Of a DNA stretch of 38,972 nt, positions 27,970 through 37,656 are shown piece by piece (the stretch's first letter is position 1; each line of letters opens with the position of its first letter). Source of the DNA: Weissella confusa (GTDB lineage: Bacteria; Bacillota; Bacilli; Lactobacillales; Lactobacillaceae); NCBI RefSeq assembly GCF_004766315.1, contig NZ_PVSN01000067.1, forward strand, positions 1-38,972, given 5' to 3'. Both the position numbers and the translations under genes were made by a program. The notes under the pieces are model-generated. The model made no database searches, was not told where the DNA came from, and saw only the letters and a program-made list of their open reading frames with translations.

Positions 27970-28506
27970 TTACTTCTTCAATTCAAGCACCGCAACATAT
28001 GGCAAGTTACGGTGGTGGTTGTTATAGTCCATGCCATAACCAACCAAGAATTCATTTGGTACTTTTGCTCCCACAAAGTCAGGTGTAATGCCCCCGGCGG
28101 ACACATCATCACGCTTGTCCACCGCTACCGCAACCAACACTTGATCAGCCCCTCGCTTCTCAAAGTCAGCCTTTAGATAACGCAACGTCAATCCCGTATC
28201 AATCACTTCATCTAGGATAACGACGGTACGGCCAGCTAGGTCAACCTTCAAATCACGTTGAATCGTAATGTGACCGGTTGACGAATCCCCCACGTAACTC
28301 GACACATCAATATAATCCGTTTCAACGTCACGGCCCACCGCACGTAGCAAATCAGCCATCCAGATGTAGGCACCCTTCATGACTCCCACAAAAACAGGTC
28401 GGTCAACATGTGCCGTTGCATCGTTGATTTCAGCTGCGACGCGTTCAACCATCGCAGCGATTTCTTCAGTTCCCAAAACAGTCCGTTGCAACGTCATTGT
28501 TTCCAT
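27970..28506 (-). CDS. hpt: Hypoxanthine phosphoribosyltransferase
   Basis: Purine salvage enzyme converting hypoxanthine (and guanine) plus PRPP to IMP (GMP). The PRPP loop VVILDEVIDTGLTL lies near residues 95-108, and FVGVMKGAYIWMADL is the usual N-terminal segment; 178 residues is standard. The open frame extends further upstream, but AGGGGTAAAACC directly precedes ATG 28506 (METMTLQ), so I start there. It begins 4 bases after purA, so they form an operon: hpt supplies IMP, the PurA substrate. Confidence 0.95.
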   Translation of the reverse strand: METMTLQRTVLGTEEIAAMVERVAAEINDATAHVDRPVFVGVMKGAYIWMADLLRAVGRDVETDYIDVSSYVGDSSTGHITIQRDLKVDLAGRTVVILDEVIDTGLTLRYLKADFEKRGADQVLVAVAVDKRDDVSAGGITPDFVGAKVPNEFLVGYGMDYNNHHRNLPYVAVLELKK

Positions 28507-28510
28507 GGTT

Positions 28511-29818
<1,308 letters not shown>

Positions 29819-29834
29819 TTACTGGAACATCCGC

Positions 29835-29849
29835 AAAACACGAACATTT
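29835..29849 (+). promoter_or_regulatory. PurBox-like motif in the purA leader region
   Basis: AAAACACGAACATTT on the plus strand fits 11 of 13 positions of the PurR consensus AWWWCCGAACWWT. It is near the expected purA transcription start. Confidence 0.4.
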
Positions 29850-29855
29850 CAAAAC

Positions 29856-29885
29856 ATTTTATCACAAAATCTATTTTATCAACAA
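29856..29885 (-). promoter_or_regulatory. purA-hpt promoter
   Basis: TTGTTG (29885 to 29880), 18-base spacer, extended -10 TGATAAAAT with the hexamer at 29861 to 29856. Confidence 0.6.
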
Positions 29886-29915
29886 ACATTTTAAGTTTCA
29901 ACACCGATTCGCGTT

Positions 29916-29928
29916 AAAGTTCGATTTT
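29916..29928 (-). promoter_or_regulatory. PurBox-like motif upstream of the purA promoter
   Basis: AAAATCGAACTTT on the minus strand matches 12 of 13 positions of AWWWCCGAACWWT. A weaker copy, AAAACACGAATAATT, lies at 29970 to 29956. Confidence 0.45.
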
Positions 29929-30002
29929 TGACGACTACTTTTAATTCACGCTGTTAATTATTCGTGTTTTCATAACGTTCATTACATTTTGTGCATAATA
30001 AA

Positions 30003-30028
30003 AAGCGATACACCGAAGTATATCGCTT
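30003..30028 (-). terminator. Intrinsic terminator of the cation ATPase gene
   Basis: AAGCGATATAC and GTGTATCGCTT around a TTCG tetraloop, followed by TTTTTA on the minus strand. Confidence 0.9.
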
Positions 30029-30033
30029 ATACA

Positions 30034-32503
30034 TTAGTGGTTATTGCGGTTGACAATCTTAATGATTCCCCATGCAATATTCGGAATCACTGACAAGATT
30101 GCGGTGATAATCCATTGTCCAGTCGTCAAGGCGTGGAAGTGGAAAATCTCTTGTGTTACTGGTACTGTCACAACCAACAAACTCAAGACCGCAGCCAAGA
30201 TGGCCATCATCACCAAACTACGATTTGTTGAAAACTTAATGCGGAACATCGACTTTTCACTACGGATATTAAAGACGTGCAAGATTGACGTCATCGACAA
30301 TACAACGAATGCCATTGTGTGTCCGGCTTCAACATTGCCCGTCCAAACACCGTAACCTTGGGCCAACAGCGTAATCACAGCGAATAAGATGGCATTAAAC
30401 GCAATGCGAATACCCAATCCGTGCGCAAATACGCTGGCCTTCGGGTTAATCGGCTTCTCATTCATCACATCACCGTGTGCTGGCTCCTTAGCCAAAGCAA
30501 ATCCTGGCAGACCATCAGATACCAAGTTAATGAACAACAACTGGGCGGCCATAAACGGACTACCCCAGCCGAAGATCATCGCCATGACAATCACGATAAT
30601 TTCTGACATGTTGGCACTCATTAGGAAGTTAATCGTCTTTCGAATGTTGCCGTAAATGCCACGGCCTTCCTCGACTGCATGCACGATTGTTGCGAAGTTA
30701 TCGTCAGTCAAAACAATGTCAGCCGCCTCACGGGCAACATCAGTTCCGGTTTGTCCCATGGCAATCCCGGCATTAGCAGCGTTCAAGGCTGGCGCATCAT
30801 TCACACCATCACCAGTCATCGACACCACATCACCGCGCTTCTGCCAGGCCTTAACAATGCGAATCTTGTCTTCAGGCGTAACACGGGCATAGACGGCATA
30901 GTCTTGAACCGTTGCATCCAACTGTTCATCTGACATGGCGTGCAATTCAGCACCCGTCAGCGCCTTATCAGTCGGCAACAAAATACCAATTTCGCGGGCA
31001 ATCGCACTTGCTGTCGCCACGTGGTCGCCAGAATTCTTCAGCTGTTGGTTCTGCCGAAATCGTTGCCAACTTAGTCATCGCAACCGTAATCACACGCAAT
31101 GCTTGATCACCAAACTGTTGGTTGATTTCCGTTGCACGACTTTGAACATCCGCTGGTAACTTTGGCAACAAGACATCGAAGGCACCCTTGGTAATCGCCA
31201 AGTAACCGTCCGCTACCCTGTGCACCGTGGTCATGCGCTTGCGAGTTGAGTTGAATGGAATTTCATAAACCTTCGGATACTCAGCTTGCAAAGCACGATA
31301 ATCATCCACACCACCAATACCCGCTACCAGTGCAATTTCTGTTGGCAAACCACTTAGTTGACCATCTTGCACCGTCACGTTAGTTGATAATGCACCAAAG
31401 CGAAGCGCATCCGGCACGGTATCAACTTGGTCAACTGGCACAACCTCATCTTTTGTCGCATCCCAAACCTGACGCGCCGTCATCTTGTTTTGCGTCAATG
31501 TTCCTGTCTTATCTGATGCAATCACGCTCGCTGATCCCAACGTTTCAACCGCTGGCAAACAACGCACAATCGCATGGCGGGCAGCCATTCGTTGCACACC
31601 CAGCGCCAACGTAATCGTAACGATAACCATCAGTGTCTCAGGAACCACCGCAACGGCCAATGATACGGCTGTCATGAACAACTCCATGATTGGGTCACCT
31701 TGCATGATACCCAACACCAAGACAATCAATGCTGCGACAATGGCTACAACCGTCAATTGACGACCCAATTGGGCCAAACGCTTTTGCATTGGTGTCATTT
31801 CACGCTCTTCAGCGCCAAGCAAACCGGCAATCTTACCCATTTCGGTTTCCATACCCGTTGCCACAACAACCGCTTCGGCTCGCCCATTAACAATGGTTGT
31901 CCCACGGTAAACCATGTTTAAGCGATCACCCAATGACACGCTCTCACCGGTAATAAAATCTTCGTCCTTTTCAATTGGTTGGCTTTCACCAGTCAACGCA
32001 GATTCTTCGACACGTAAATCAGATGTCTTAAGCAAACGCGCATCGGCTGGAATCTTCACCCCGTTTTCAAGGACCAAAATATCCCCAACAACAACATCCG
32101 TCATTGGTACAAATAACGTTTCACCATTAAGACGAACCTTGGCTTCTTCGCGCTCTAAGCCCTTCAATGAATCCAAAGCCTTTTCAGCACGTCCCTCTTG
32201 TACAATCGACAGAACAGAATTAATGACAACAATGGCAATGATCAAGAAACTCTCAAAGTAATCGCCGTGCCCTTGAATAACAGTTGTCACCAATGAAATG
32301 ACCGCTGCAATAATCAAAATGATTGTTGTAATATCACTCAAACTCCGAATAACCTTCTTGAATAGCCCCTCCTTTGGCGGCTCTACAAAACGGTTATCCC
32401 CATATTTTTGACGCGCCTCTTGAACTTGAGCGTCGGTTAACCCCGCATCGGGTTGAACACGCATCTTTTCAATGACTTGTGTTAACATCTCCTGGTATAT
32501 CAT
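30034..32503 (-). pseudogene. P-type cation (probably calcium) ATPase gene with an internal deletion
   Basis: The first part (32503 to about 31035) has the N-terminal cation ATPase domain, the actuator motif ALTGESQPIEK, helix 4 VVPETLMVIVTITLALG, the phosphorylation site SDKTGTLTQNKMT and the nucleotide-binding KGAFDVLL. It then leaves frame at PTAEEFWRPR and stops at 30968. The second part resumes in another frame at SGDHVATASAIAREIGIL and continues through MTGDGVNDAPALNAANAGIAMG and helices 5-10 to 30034. The stretch that normally joins them, about 35-45 residues with the DPPR motif and the start of the MITGD motif, is absent. This is a real deletion not divisible by three, so the pump should be inactive. 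GAGGAGG precedes ATG 32503. Confidence 0.85.
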
Positions 32504-32595
32504 ATGTCGGCCCTCCTCTTTGTCGGCATATCTCTTCTCAGTTACATTTTAACAATTTCCGTTACCTAGGCCTAATAATGTGCTCAAATTTTGAA

Positions 32596-32608
32596 AACGT
32601 TCGTATTT
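32596..32608 (-). promoter_or_regulatory. PurBox-like motif, distal
   Basis: AAATACGAACGTT on the minus strand, 11 of 13 matches to AWWWCCGAACWWT, in the gap between the ATPase gene and the purine permease. Confidence 0.4.
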
Positions 32609-32636
32609 TACGCAAGATTTCACTTACCTTTCGTCA

Positions 32637-32668
32637 TTTGTTCGTGAACTCCGTTGACAACGAACGTT
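32637..32668. promoter_or_regulatory. Inverted PurBox-like pair at the permease promoter
   Basis: GTTCG (32640-32644) and CGAAC (32661-32665) are inverted cores 16 bases apart, the arrangement known for PurR operators. The right-hand box (GACAACGAACGTT, 32656-32668) overlaps the permease -35. Confidence 0.5.
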
Positions 32669-32682
32669 TCATCGCCTAAACT
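32654..32682 (+). promoter_or_regulatory. Promoter of the purine permease gene
   Basis: TTGACA (32654-32659), 17-base spacer, TAAACT (32677-32682). Leader about 45 bases; no purine riboswitch fits. Confidence 0.65.
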
Positions 32683-32735
32683 ATGAAATTGTTACGAAAG
32701 AACTTATTTTATTCTATCTATTTGAGGAGATACAG

Positions 32736-34037
32736 ATGAACTCTGTTGCAAAATATTTCCGTTTTGGCGAACTCGGAACGAACTTCCGAACTGAGCTAAT
32801 TGCCGGATTGACGACTTTTGTCTCAATGGCCTACATTTTGTTCGTTAACCCAACGGTTTTGGGAGCCGCTGGTATGGACAAGGGCGCTGTCTTCACTGCT
32901 ACTGGTGTTGCCGCTGCTATCGCAACAATCTTCATGGGATTAGTTGCCCGTTACCCAATCGCTATCGCACCTGGACTTGGTGTGAACGCCTTCTTCGCTT
33001 ACTCTGTTGTAATCGGTATGAAGGTGCCTTGGCAAACTGCGATGGCTGGTGTTTTGATTGCTGCCATCATCTTCTTGTTGCTAACATTCTTCAAGATTCG
33101 TGAAACCATCATCAACATGATTCCACAAGACTTGAAGGTTGCTATTGCAGCTGGTATTGGTTTGTTCATCGCTTTCATCGGATTGGCTAACGCTGGTTTG
33201 ATTGTTGCCAACGAATCAACAATGGTCTCACTTGGTCACTTGACGTCAGGTACATCATTGCTTGCAATCTTCGGAATTATTGTGACGTTCATCTTGATTC
33301 CCACGATTGCCGCTATCTTTATCGGTATGGTGCTAACGGCAATCGTGGGAATCATCTCAGGTTTGATTGACTTGCCAACGCACATTGTTTCAGCTGCACC
33401 TTCATTGGCGCCAACGTTCGGTGAATCAATCTCACACATCACGGACATCAACACATTCCAATTGTGGACGGTTGTTTTGACGTTCTTGATTGTGACATTC
33501 TTTGACACTGCTGGTACGATGATCGGTTTGGCAACCCAAGCTGGTTTCATGAAGGACGGCAAGATGCCACGCGCTGGTCGTGCTTTGATGGCCGACGCCG
33601 TTGGTATGACGGCAGGTGCCATTCTTGGAACGTCACCTACTTCAGCCTACGTTGAGTCTTCATCAGGTATGGCTGTTGGTGGTCGTTCAGGTTTGACATC
33701 AATCACAACAGGTATCTTGTTCATCTTCGCTTTGATGTTCTCACCACTTTTGACGGTGGTAACCTCACAAGTAACAGCCCCAGCTTTGGTTGTTGTTGGT
33801 GTGTTGATGGCCGAAAACTTGCGTAACATCGATTGGGATGATTTCGCAATCGCAGCCCCTTCATTCTTGATTGTCATTGGTATGCCATTGACGTACTCAA
33901 TTTCTGACGGTATTGCATTGGGATTCATCTTGTACCCAATCATGATGATCGCAACAAAGCGCGCTGGTAAGGTTCACCCATTGATGTATGCCCTAGCATT
34001 CATCTTCATGTTGTTCCTATTCATCGTTGCTCACTAA
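32736..34037 (+). CDS. NCS2 family purine permease (guanine/hypoxanthine type)
   Basis: Proton-coupled nucleobase importer of the AzgA/PbuG branch. The family N-terminus is clear: RTELIAGLTTFVSMAYILFVNPTVL, then IAIAPGLGVNAFFAYSV. Helix 8 has FFDTAGTMIGLATQAG, helix 10 GTSPTSAYVESSSGMAVGGRSGLTS. The 433 residues and 12-14 helices fit. GAGGAGAT precedes the ATG. With hpt and purA nearby it makes a purine-salvage set: import, conversion to IMP/GMP, then AMP synthesis. PurBox-like motifs occur before both the permease and purA. The codon usage is strongly biased, suggesting high expression. Confidence 0.93.
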   Translation: MNSVAKYFRFGELGTNFRTELIAGLTTFVSMAYILFVNPTVLGAAGMDKGAVFTATGVAAAIATIFMGLVARYPIAIAPGLGVNAFFAYSVVIGMKVPWQTAMAGVLIAAIIFLLLTFFKIRETIINMIPQDLKVAIAAGIGLFIAFIGLANAGLIVANESTMVSLGHLTSGTSLLAIFGIIVTFILIPTIAAIFIGMVLTAIVGIISGLIDLPTHIVSAAPSLAPTFGESISHITDINTFQLWTVVLTFLIVTFFDTAGTMIGLATQAGFMKDGKMPRAGRALMADAVGMTAGAILGTSPTSAYVESSSGMAVGGRSGLTSITTGILFIFALMFSPLLTVVTSQVTAPALVVVGVLMAENLRNIDWDDFAIAAPSFLIVIGMPLTYSISDGIALGFILYPIMMIATKRAGKVHPLMYALAFIFMLFLFIVAH

Positions 34038-34050
34038 CCTTTATAAAAAC

Positions 34051-34089
34051 AACGCCCCCAGATGAGTTCAGTTCTCATCTGGGGGCGTT
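34051..34089. terminator. Bidirectional terminator
   Basis: AACGCCCCCAGATGAG and CTCATCTGGGGGCGTT, perfect 16-base arms, T tracts on both strands. Serves the permease and the convergent gene at 34105. Confidence 0.92.
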
Positions 34090-34104
34090 TTAGTATATCA
34101 GTTA

Positions 34105-34818
34105 TTAGTGTAGTTCACCTTGAACGGAGTTGGTGTGCTTGCCTGGGATTGCCAAACCATAGCGTGTGTTACCCAACGCTTGGTCCACTGTCATCCCCGC
34201 AAATGTATCGTTAAATGCAGCAACCGCTGCAACCAAATCATCTGCGTCAACGAATGCGTCGATAGCCGCAGCACCGTAAACACCCATGCGGACAATGTCC
34301 TTCAAGCGAGCAACCGTGATGCCACCCATCGCAACGACTGGCAAATCACTGTTTTGAACAACCGTTGTCAAACCAGCCAAGTGCTCAATTGGTGCTTCTT
34401 CCGTCACGTGACGGCTTGGGTAAACTGGGCTAACGCTGTAGAAAGCCAAACCAGCTGGTTCTTCTTCCAACAACTCAGTACGGTTGTTAATTGAAACACC
34501 CGTGTACAAACCAGCCGCTTGCGCTTGAGCCGTCAAGTCATTTACTTGGTGACGGTCACTCACGTAAACACCATCAGCCTCAACTGCAGCTGCAAGAGCA
34601 ACGTCGTCAGCGATCATGAAGGCAACATCTGCAGCACGCGTTACATCACGAATGTACTCAGCCAAGTTTTGCTTTTCCACCCCAGTCAATTGCGCTTCGT
34701 TCAAAATTACCATTGAAACGCCAGCCTTAACTGCTTGTGCAACGAAGCCAGCAACATCGTCCACATATTGTGATCCAATCACCAATGTACTTGCTAATTG
34801 TTCTGCCTTAAATGTCAT
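34105..34818 (-). CDS. Thiamine-phosphate-synthase-like (ThiE/TenI family) protein
   Basis: TIM-barrel protein of 237 residues. GVYVSDRHQ, the segment FYSVSPVYPSRHVTEEAP (which replaces the ThiE YYAGPGPVFPT-type loop) and PVVAMGGITVARL with the phosphate-binding GGI are visible. ThiE joins the pyrimidine and thiazole moieties of thiamine; TenI paralogues share the fold and act as thiazole tautomerases. The loop differences leave open which activity this has. GGAGGTG precedes the ATG. No other thi gene and no TPP riboswitch is adjacent, so thiamine synthesis as a pathway is not supported here. Confidence 0.75.
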   Translation of the reverse strand: MTFKAEQLASTLVIGSQYVDDVAGFVAQAVKAGVSMVILNEAQLTGVEKQNLAEYIRDVTRAADVAFMIADDVALAAAVEADGVYVSDRHQVNDLTAQAQAAGLYTGVSINNRTELLEEEPAGLAFYSVSPVYPSRHVTEEAPIEHLAGLTTVVQNSDLPVVAMGGITVARLKDIVRMGVYGAAAIDAFVDADDLVAAVAAFNDTFAGMTVDQALGNTRYGLAIPGKHTNSVQGELH

Positions 34819-34890
34819 GATACACCTCCGAAAATCCGTTTTTCTTTACTTTTGTAAGTATAAAGTTTTTGCAGAAACGCGACAAAGAAA

Positions 34891-34919
34891 AAGGACCGTT
34901 TTGCAACGATCCGTCCTTA
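34891..34919 (-). terminator. Intrinsic terminator of the gene at 34921
   Basis: AAGGAC and GTCCTT with an inner CGTT/AACG pair around GCAA and a bulged GGAT, followed by TTTTTC on the minus strand. Confidence 0.7.
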
Positions 34920-34920
34920 A

Positions 34921-35376
34921 TCACTTCACTTGTTTAGTCCTTGCGCGCCACTCGGCTAACTTTGTTTGTAAAATTGCTGCCAGTGCGAGGTACAACACTG
35001 AAAACGCACCGCTGTGAGTAACTAGCTGATCACTCTCGACGTTTAACAAGATTGACGCTATCCAAAACACTACTGTACCAACCGTTGCGTGGTGTGCGAC
35101 CTCACCCTCTTCAGTCACCCACATTTCTTCAGACAGCGTTCGTGCAATCGACAGCACGCCAATTGATACCACTGCTATCAAACCCACAATTAACCAGCCG
35201 GCAGCATTCGGATTCACCCAGTCGGTTTGGATAGCCGTCCCGGCAATTATTAAGCCAATCGCTAAAACCAATCCATCTAACTTATAGGTTGTTTCAATTA
35301 GACGCGGTTGCCATTGGCGCCAAACTGTATACCCCACATACACAATCGGCAACACCCAATTCAAAATCATTATCAT
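34921..35376 (-). CDS. Four-helix membrane protein of unknown function
   Basis: 151 residues with four hydrophobic segments: ILNWVLPIVYVGYTVW, LVLAIGLIIAGTAI, GWLIVGLIAVVSIGVL and VVFWIASILL, then a shorter one (FSVLYLALAAIL). No family recognised. GAGGTGTGAG precedes ATG 35376; a second ATG lies two codons on. It follows ezrA but is cut off from it by a terminator. Confidence 0.78.
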   Translation of the reverse strand: MIMILNWVLPIVYVGYTVWRQWQPRLIETTYKLDGLVLAIGLIIAGTAIQTDWVNPNAAGWLIVGLIAVVSIGVLSIARTLSEEMWVTEEGEVAHHATVGTVVFWIASILLNVESDQLVTHSGAFSVLYLALAAILQTKLAEWRARTKQVK

Positions 35377-35396
35377 CTCACACCTCTTTTTTCAAA

Positions 35397-35431
35397 AAAC
35401 GGCCATCCGATAACACATCAGATGACCGTTT
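35397..35431 (-). terminator. Intrinsic terminator of ezrA
   Basis: AAACGGTCATCTGAT and ATCGGATGGCCGTTT pair along 15 positions with two G-U pairs, followed by TTTTG on the minus strand. Confidence 0.88.
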
Positions 35432-35439
35432 AGATTGGA

Positions 35440-37173
35440 CTATTGTTGTTCTGCAAATTCCGCTTGCAAAGTTGCTTGCTCTTGGCGGTATGCATTAACA
35501 AGGCGAGCCGTTGCACCTTGTTCTTGTTGATCAATGGCCGCGCCCAACGTGTTCATCGCACGCGTGTAGTCAAAGTCAGTTTCATAGTAGTAACGAGCTT
35601 GTTGTGTGGCTTGAACCACATCTGCGTTATCGCGATATGACAACGCCTTACGCACCAAACGCTCCGTTACCGACGCAGCCTCAATCAGCGCATCCGTGTT
35701 TTCTTGCAACGTATCCAAGTCAGCCGTCACGATACTTAGTTGACGCAAAACATCATCAACATTAATACGTGACAAGCCAAGTTGTTGCTTCAAACGACCC
35801 AATTCATCATTCACAGCGTAGAAGAAGCTCATGTACGTGTCTGGCAAGCCAGGCAAACCTTGACGCTCAACAGCGCGTTGAATTTGACGCAACTTGTCGG
35901 ACAACAACGTCACGCGGTTACGTGATTGTTGCACCAATTGTGGTAGCTCCTTCAAGCCTTCCCACATTGAAACTTGTTCCTTTTCGATACGCTCAAGCTC
36001 TTCGCGCAAACCATGTTGCGTTTCAAGCAAGTTTGAGAAGACAACTTCGTGTTGTGAAATCGATGCCTTCAAATCTTCCAAACTAACTGAAACATTCGAT
36101 AGCTGGATTTCCCAACTACGTACTTGACCAACTTCATCCTTTGTAAAGACGAAATCTTGATTCAAGCGATCCAACTCAATGTACAACTCGTGGTTTTGAC
36201 GCTTGTTGTGAACAACGTAAGCCGTCAATTGCTCATTGTTCTCCCAAACTTCTTGGGCTGAACTGGCTTCCTTTTCAAACGTTTCGTACAACACTTCTGT
36301 ACGGGCTTCCATTTGCGCAATCGTCTCAGCAACTTGCTTCAACGTTAAGTCAGCCAACAAGTCCAATGCGTTTGTGCGTTGCGTTTCAAGTTCTTCAAGC
36401 TCTTCTGGAATATCCGTTTCGAACTTGAATCCTTCAGCATCCATCTTGTCATACGCTTCATGCAATTCTGCTAATTGTCCTGGCAACGTATCATCCAAAG
36501 ACTTAAATAGACCTGGAATTTGTTCAATGCGTTGTTCAAGTTGGTTCGTTTCCATCCCCAACGTCTCGTAAATACCAGCGGCCGTTGCGTGGTCCCCAGC
36601 TTCCGTCAAACGGGCAAACTCAGCGAAATCATCTTCCAATGATCCCAAAATTTCTTCCAACTTATCAATCGCTGGACCGAAGCTGAAGTTTTGTGACAGC
36701 AACGTCTTACGTAGGTCTTGATACTTAACTTCAAGTTCCTTAACAGCTGCCTTGTGTGCTTCGTCTAACTTTTCCAAATCAGACAAACCTTGATTAACAA
36801 CATCAATCGTCATTTCAGCATCACGAATCAATTGTTGCAATTGCTTCAATTCTTGTGCCGTCTTCACGAAGTTCAAACCTTGTGATTCGAATAGAACACT
36901 GTTGGCTTGGTTTTCAATTTCATTAAAGCCTTGCGTTTCAAGTGTGCCGTACTTGTTCTCTAACAATTGGAATTGCTTGAGTGATTGACCTGTCAAACTC
37001 AATTGACATCCTTTCACTAAGCGATCACGCATTGGAATTTCAGCTAACTGTTCCTTCTTCTGAAGCAACTTAGCTACCTTGCGTGCAGTCAATCGTTGAG
37101 AGACAAAGATAATCAAGTAAATGGCCGCTACGACAACTATCAAGCCAATTACGATATGTCCAATCTGTGTCAT
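35440..37173 (-). CDS. ezrA: Septation ring formation regulator EzrA
   Basis: Membrane-anchored regulator that limits FtsZ ring assembly and takes part in division and wall synthesis. One N-terminal helix (HIVIGLIVVVAAIYLIIFV, residues 6-24) is followed by about 540 residues of spectrin-like coiled coil, rich in Leu, Glu and Gln, with the typical FYAVNDELGRLKQQLG and YRDNADVVQATQQARYYYETDFDYTRAMNTL near the C-terminus. 577 residues is the family norm. AAAGGTAGG precedes the ATG. It is a single-gene unit with promoter at 37240-37268 and a leader hairpin (GGTGACG/CGTCGCC). Confidence 0.95.
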   Translation of the reverse strand: MTQIGHIVIGLIVVVAAIYLIIFVSQRLTARKVAKLLQKKEQLAEIPMRDRLVKGCQLSLTGQSLKQFQLLENKYGTLETQGFNEIENQANSVLFESQGLNFVKTAQELKQLQQLIRDAEMTIDVVNQGLSDLEKLDEAHKAAVKELEVKYQDLRKTLLSQNFSFGPAIDKLEEILGSLEDDFAEFARLTEAGDHATAAGIYETLGMETNQLEQRIEQIPGLFKSLDDTLPGQLAELHEAYDKMDAEGFKFETDIPEELEELETQRTNALDLLADLTLKQVAETIAQMEARTEVLYETFEKEASSAQEVWENNEQLTAYVVHNKRQNHELYIELDRLNQDFVFTKDEVGQVRSWEIQLSNVSVSLEDLKASISQHEVVFSNLLETQHGLREELERIEKEQVSMWEGLKELPQLVQQSRNRVTLLSDKLRQIQRAVERQGLPGLPDTYMSFFYAVNDELGRLKQQLGLSRINVDDVLRQLSIVTADLDTLQENTDALIEAASVTERLVRKALSYRDNADVVQATQQARYYYETDFDYTRAMNTLGAAIDQQEQGATARLVNAYRQEQATLQAEFAEQQ

Positions 37174-37239
37174 ACTCTACCTACCTTTGGCGACGCCTAA
37201 TCGTCACCAAGCTCCTTACTATTCGGGAATTATCTACAT

Positions 37240-37268
37240 ATTAGAGTATCACGCCAGCGGTTTTACAA
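37240..37268 (-). promoter_or_regulatory. ezrA promoter
   Basis: TTGTAA (37268 to 37263), 17-base spacer, TCTAAT (37245 to 37240) on the minus strand; start near 37233. The -35 lies inside the hairpin listed at 37256-37279. Confidence 0.55.
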
Positions 37269-37279
37269 CCGCTTTTTTT
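37256..37279 (+). terminator. Plus-strand terminator-like hairpin without a matching gene
   Basis: AGCGGTT-TTAC-AACCGCT followed by TTTTTT, functional only for plus-strand transcription, yet the nearest genes on both sides are on the minus strand. Confidence 0.55.
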
Positions 37280-37366
37280 GCCCTGACTTAGGTTTTACTT
37301 GGCGTTCTTTAACCTTTTTTAAACGCGTTTACAGATTATTTGCGGGCAATTATATATCTCATGACA

Positions 37367-37561
37367 TTTTCCACAAAAAAGACATCATTAACCACTGAAA
37401 GTTTTCCACATTATCCACAGGATAAAAATGAAGATGTCGTTTGCTTGTGGATAACCTGTGGATAGTTTTGTTAGAAAATGAGAATTCAATGAAAACGATT
37501 AGGATAGTTTTCCACAGAGTTTCCACAGTACGTCCACAAACTTATCAACAAGTTATCCACA
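37367..37561. other. Cluster of DnaA boxes (about nine in 195 bases)
   Basis: Three perfect TTATCCACA boxes: 37411-37419 and 37553-37561 on plus, 37446-37454 on minus. One-mismatch boxes: TTTTCCACA at 37367-37375, 37402-37410 and 37508-37516, TTATCAACA at 37542-37550 and, on minus, CTATCCACA at 37457-37465. A weaker GTTTCCACA is at 37519-37527. DnaA binds such boxes at oriC and at regulatory clusters elsewhere. dnaA, dnaN and rpmH are not present, and gene direction does not switch here, so this is probably not oriC. The 483-base gap between ezrA and the peroxidase gene holds nothing else beyond the ezrA promoter and two hairpins. Confidence 0.8.
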
Positions 37562-37619
37562 GATGTTGATTTCGGTGGGGAACAAAAGGTCAGTATTCTT
37601 TAAAAGAGTTGATAAAAAA

Positions 37620-37645
37620 TAAAGCACTGACAATCGTCAGTGCTT
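37620..37645 (-). terminator. Intrinsic terminator of the DyP peroxidase gene
   Basis: AAAGCACTGAC and GTCAGTGCTTT around a four-base loop, on the minus strand ending in TTT-A-TTTT. Confidence 0.85.
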
Positions 37646-37656
37646 TGATTTAACGT

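Noticed and set aside
32504-32735. Purine riboswitch before the permease
   Set aside because: The conserved three-way junction bases (TATAATC...GATATGG) are not present; the promoter leaves a leader of only about 45 bases.
37490-37503. CRE-like TGAAAACGATTAGG
   Set aside because: Two mismatches at the 3' end and no adjacent promoter.
37367-37561. Chromosomal replication origin
   Set aside because: Box density would fit, but dnaA, dnaN, recF and rpmH are absent and genes on both sides run in the same direction. Reported as a DnaA-box cluster instead.
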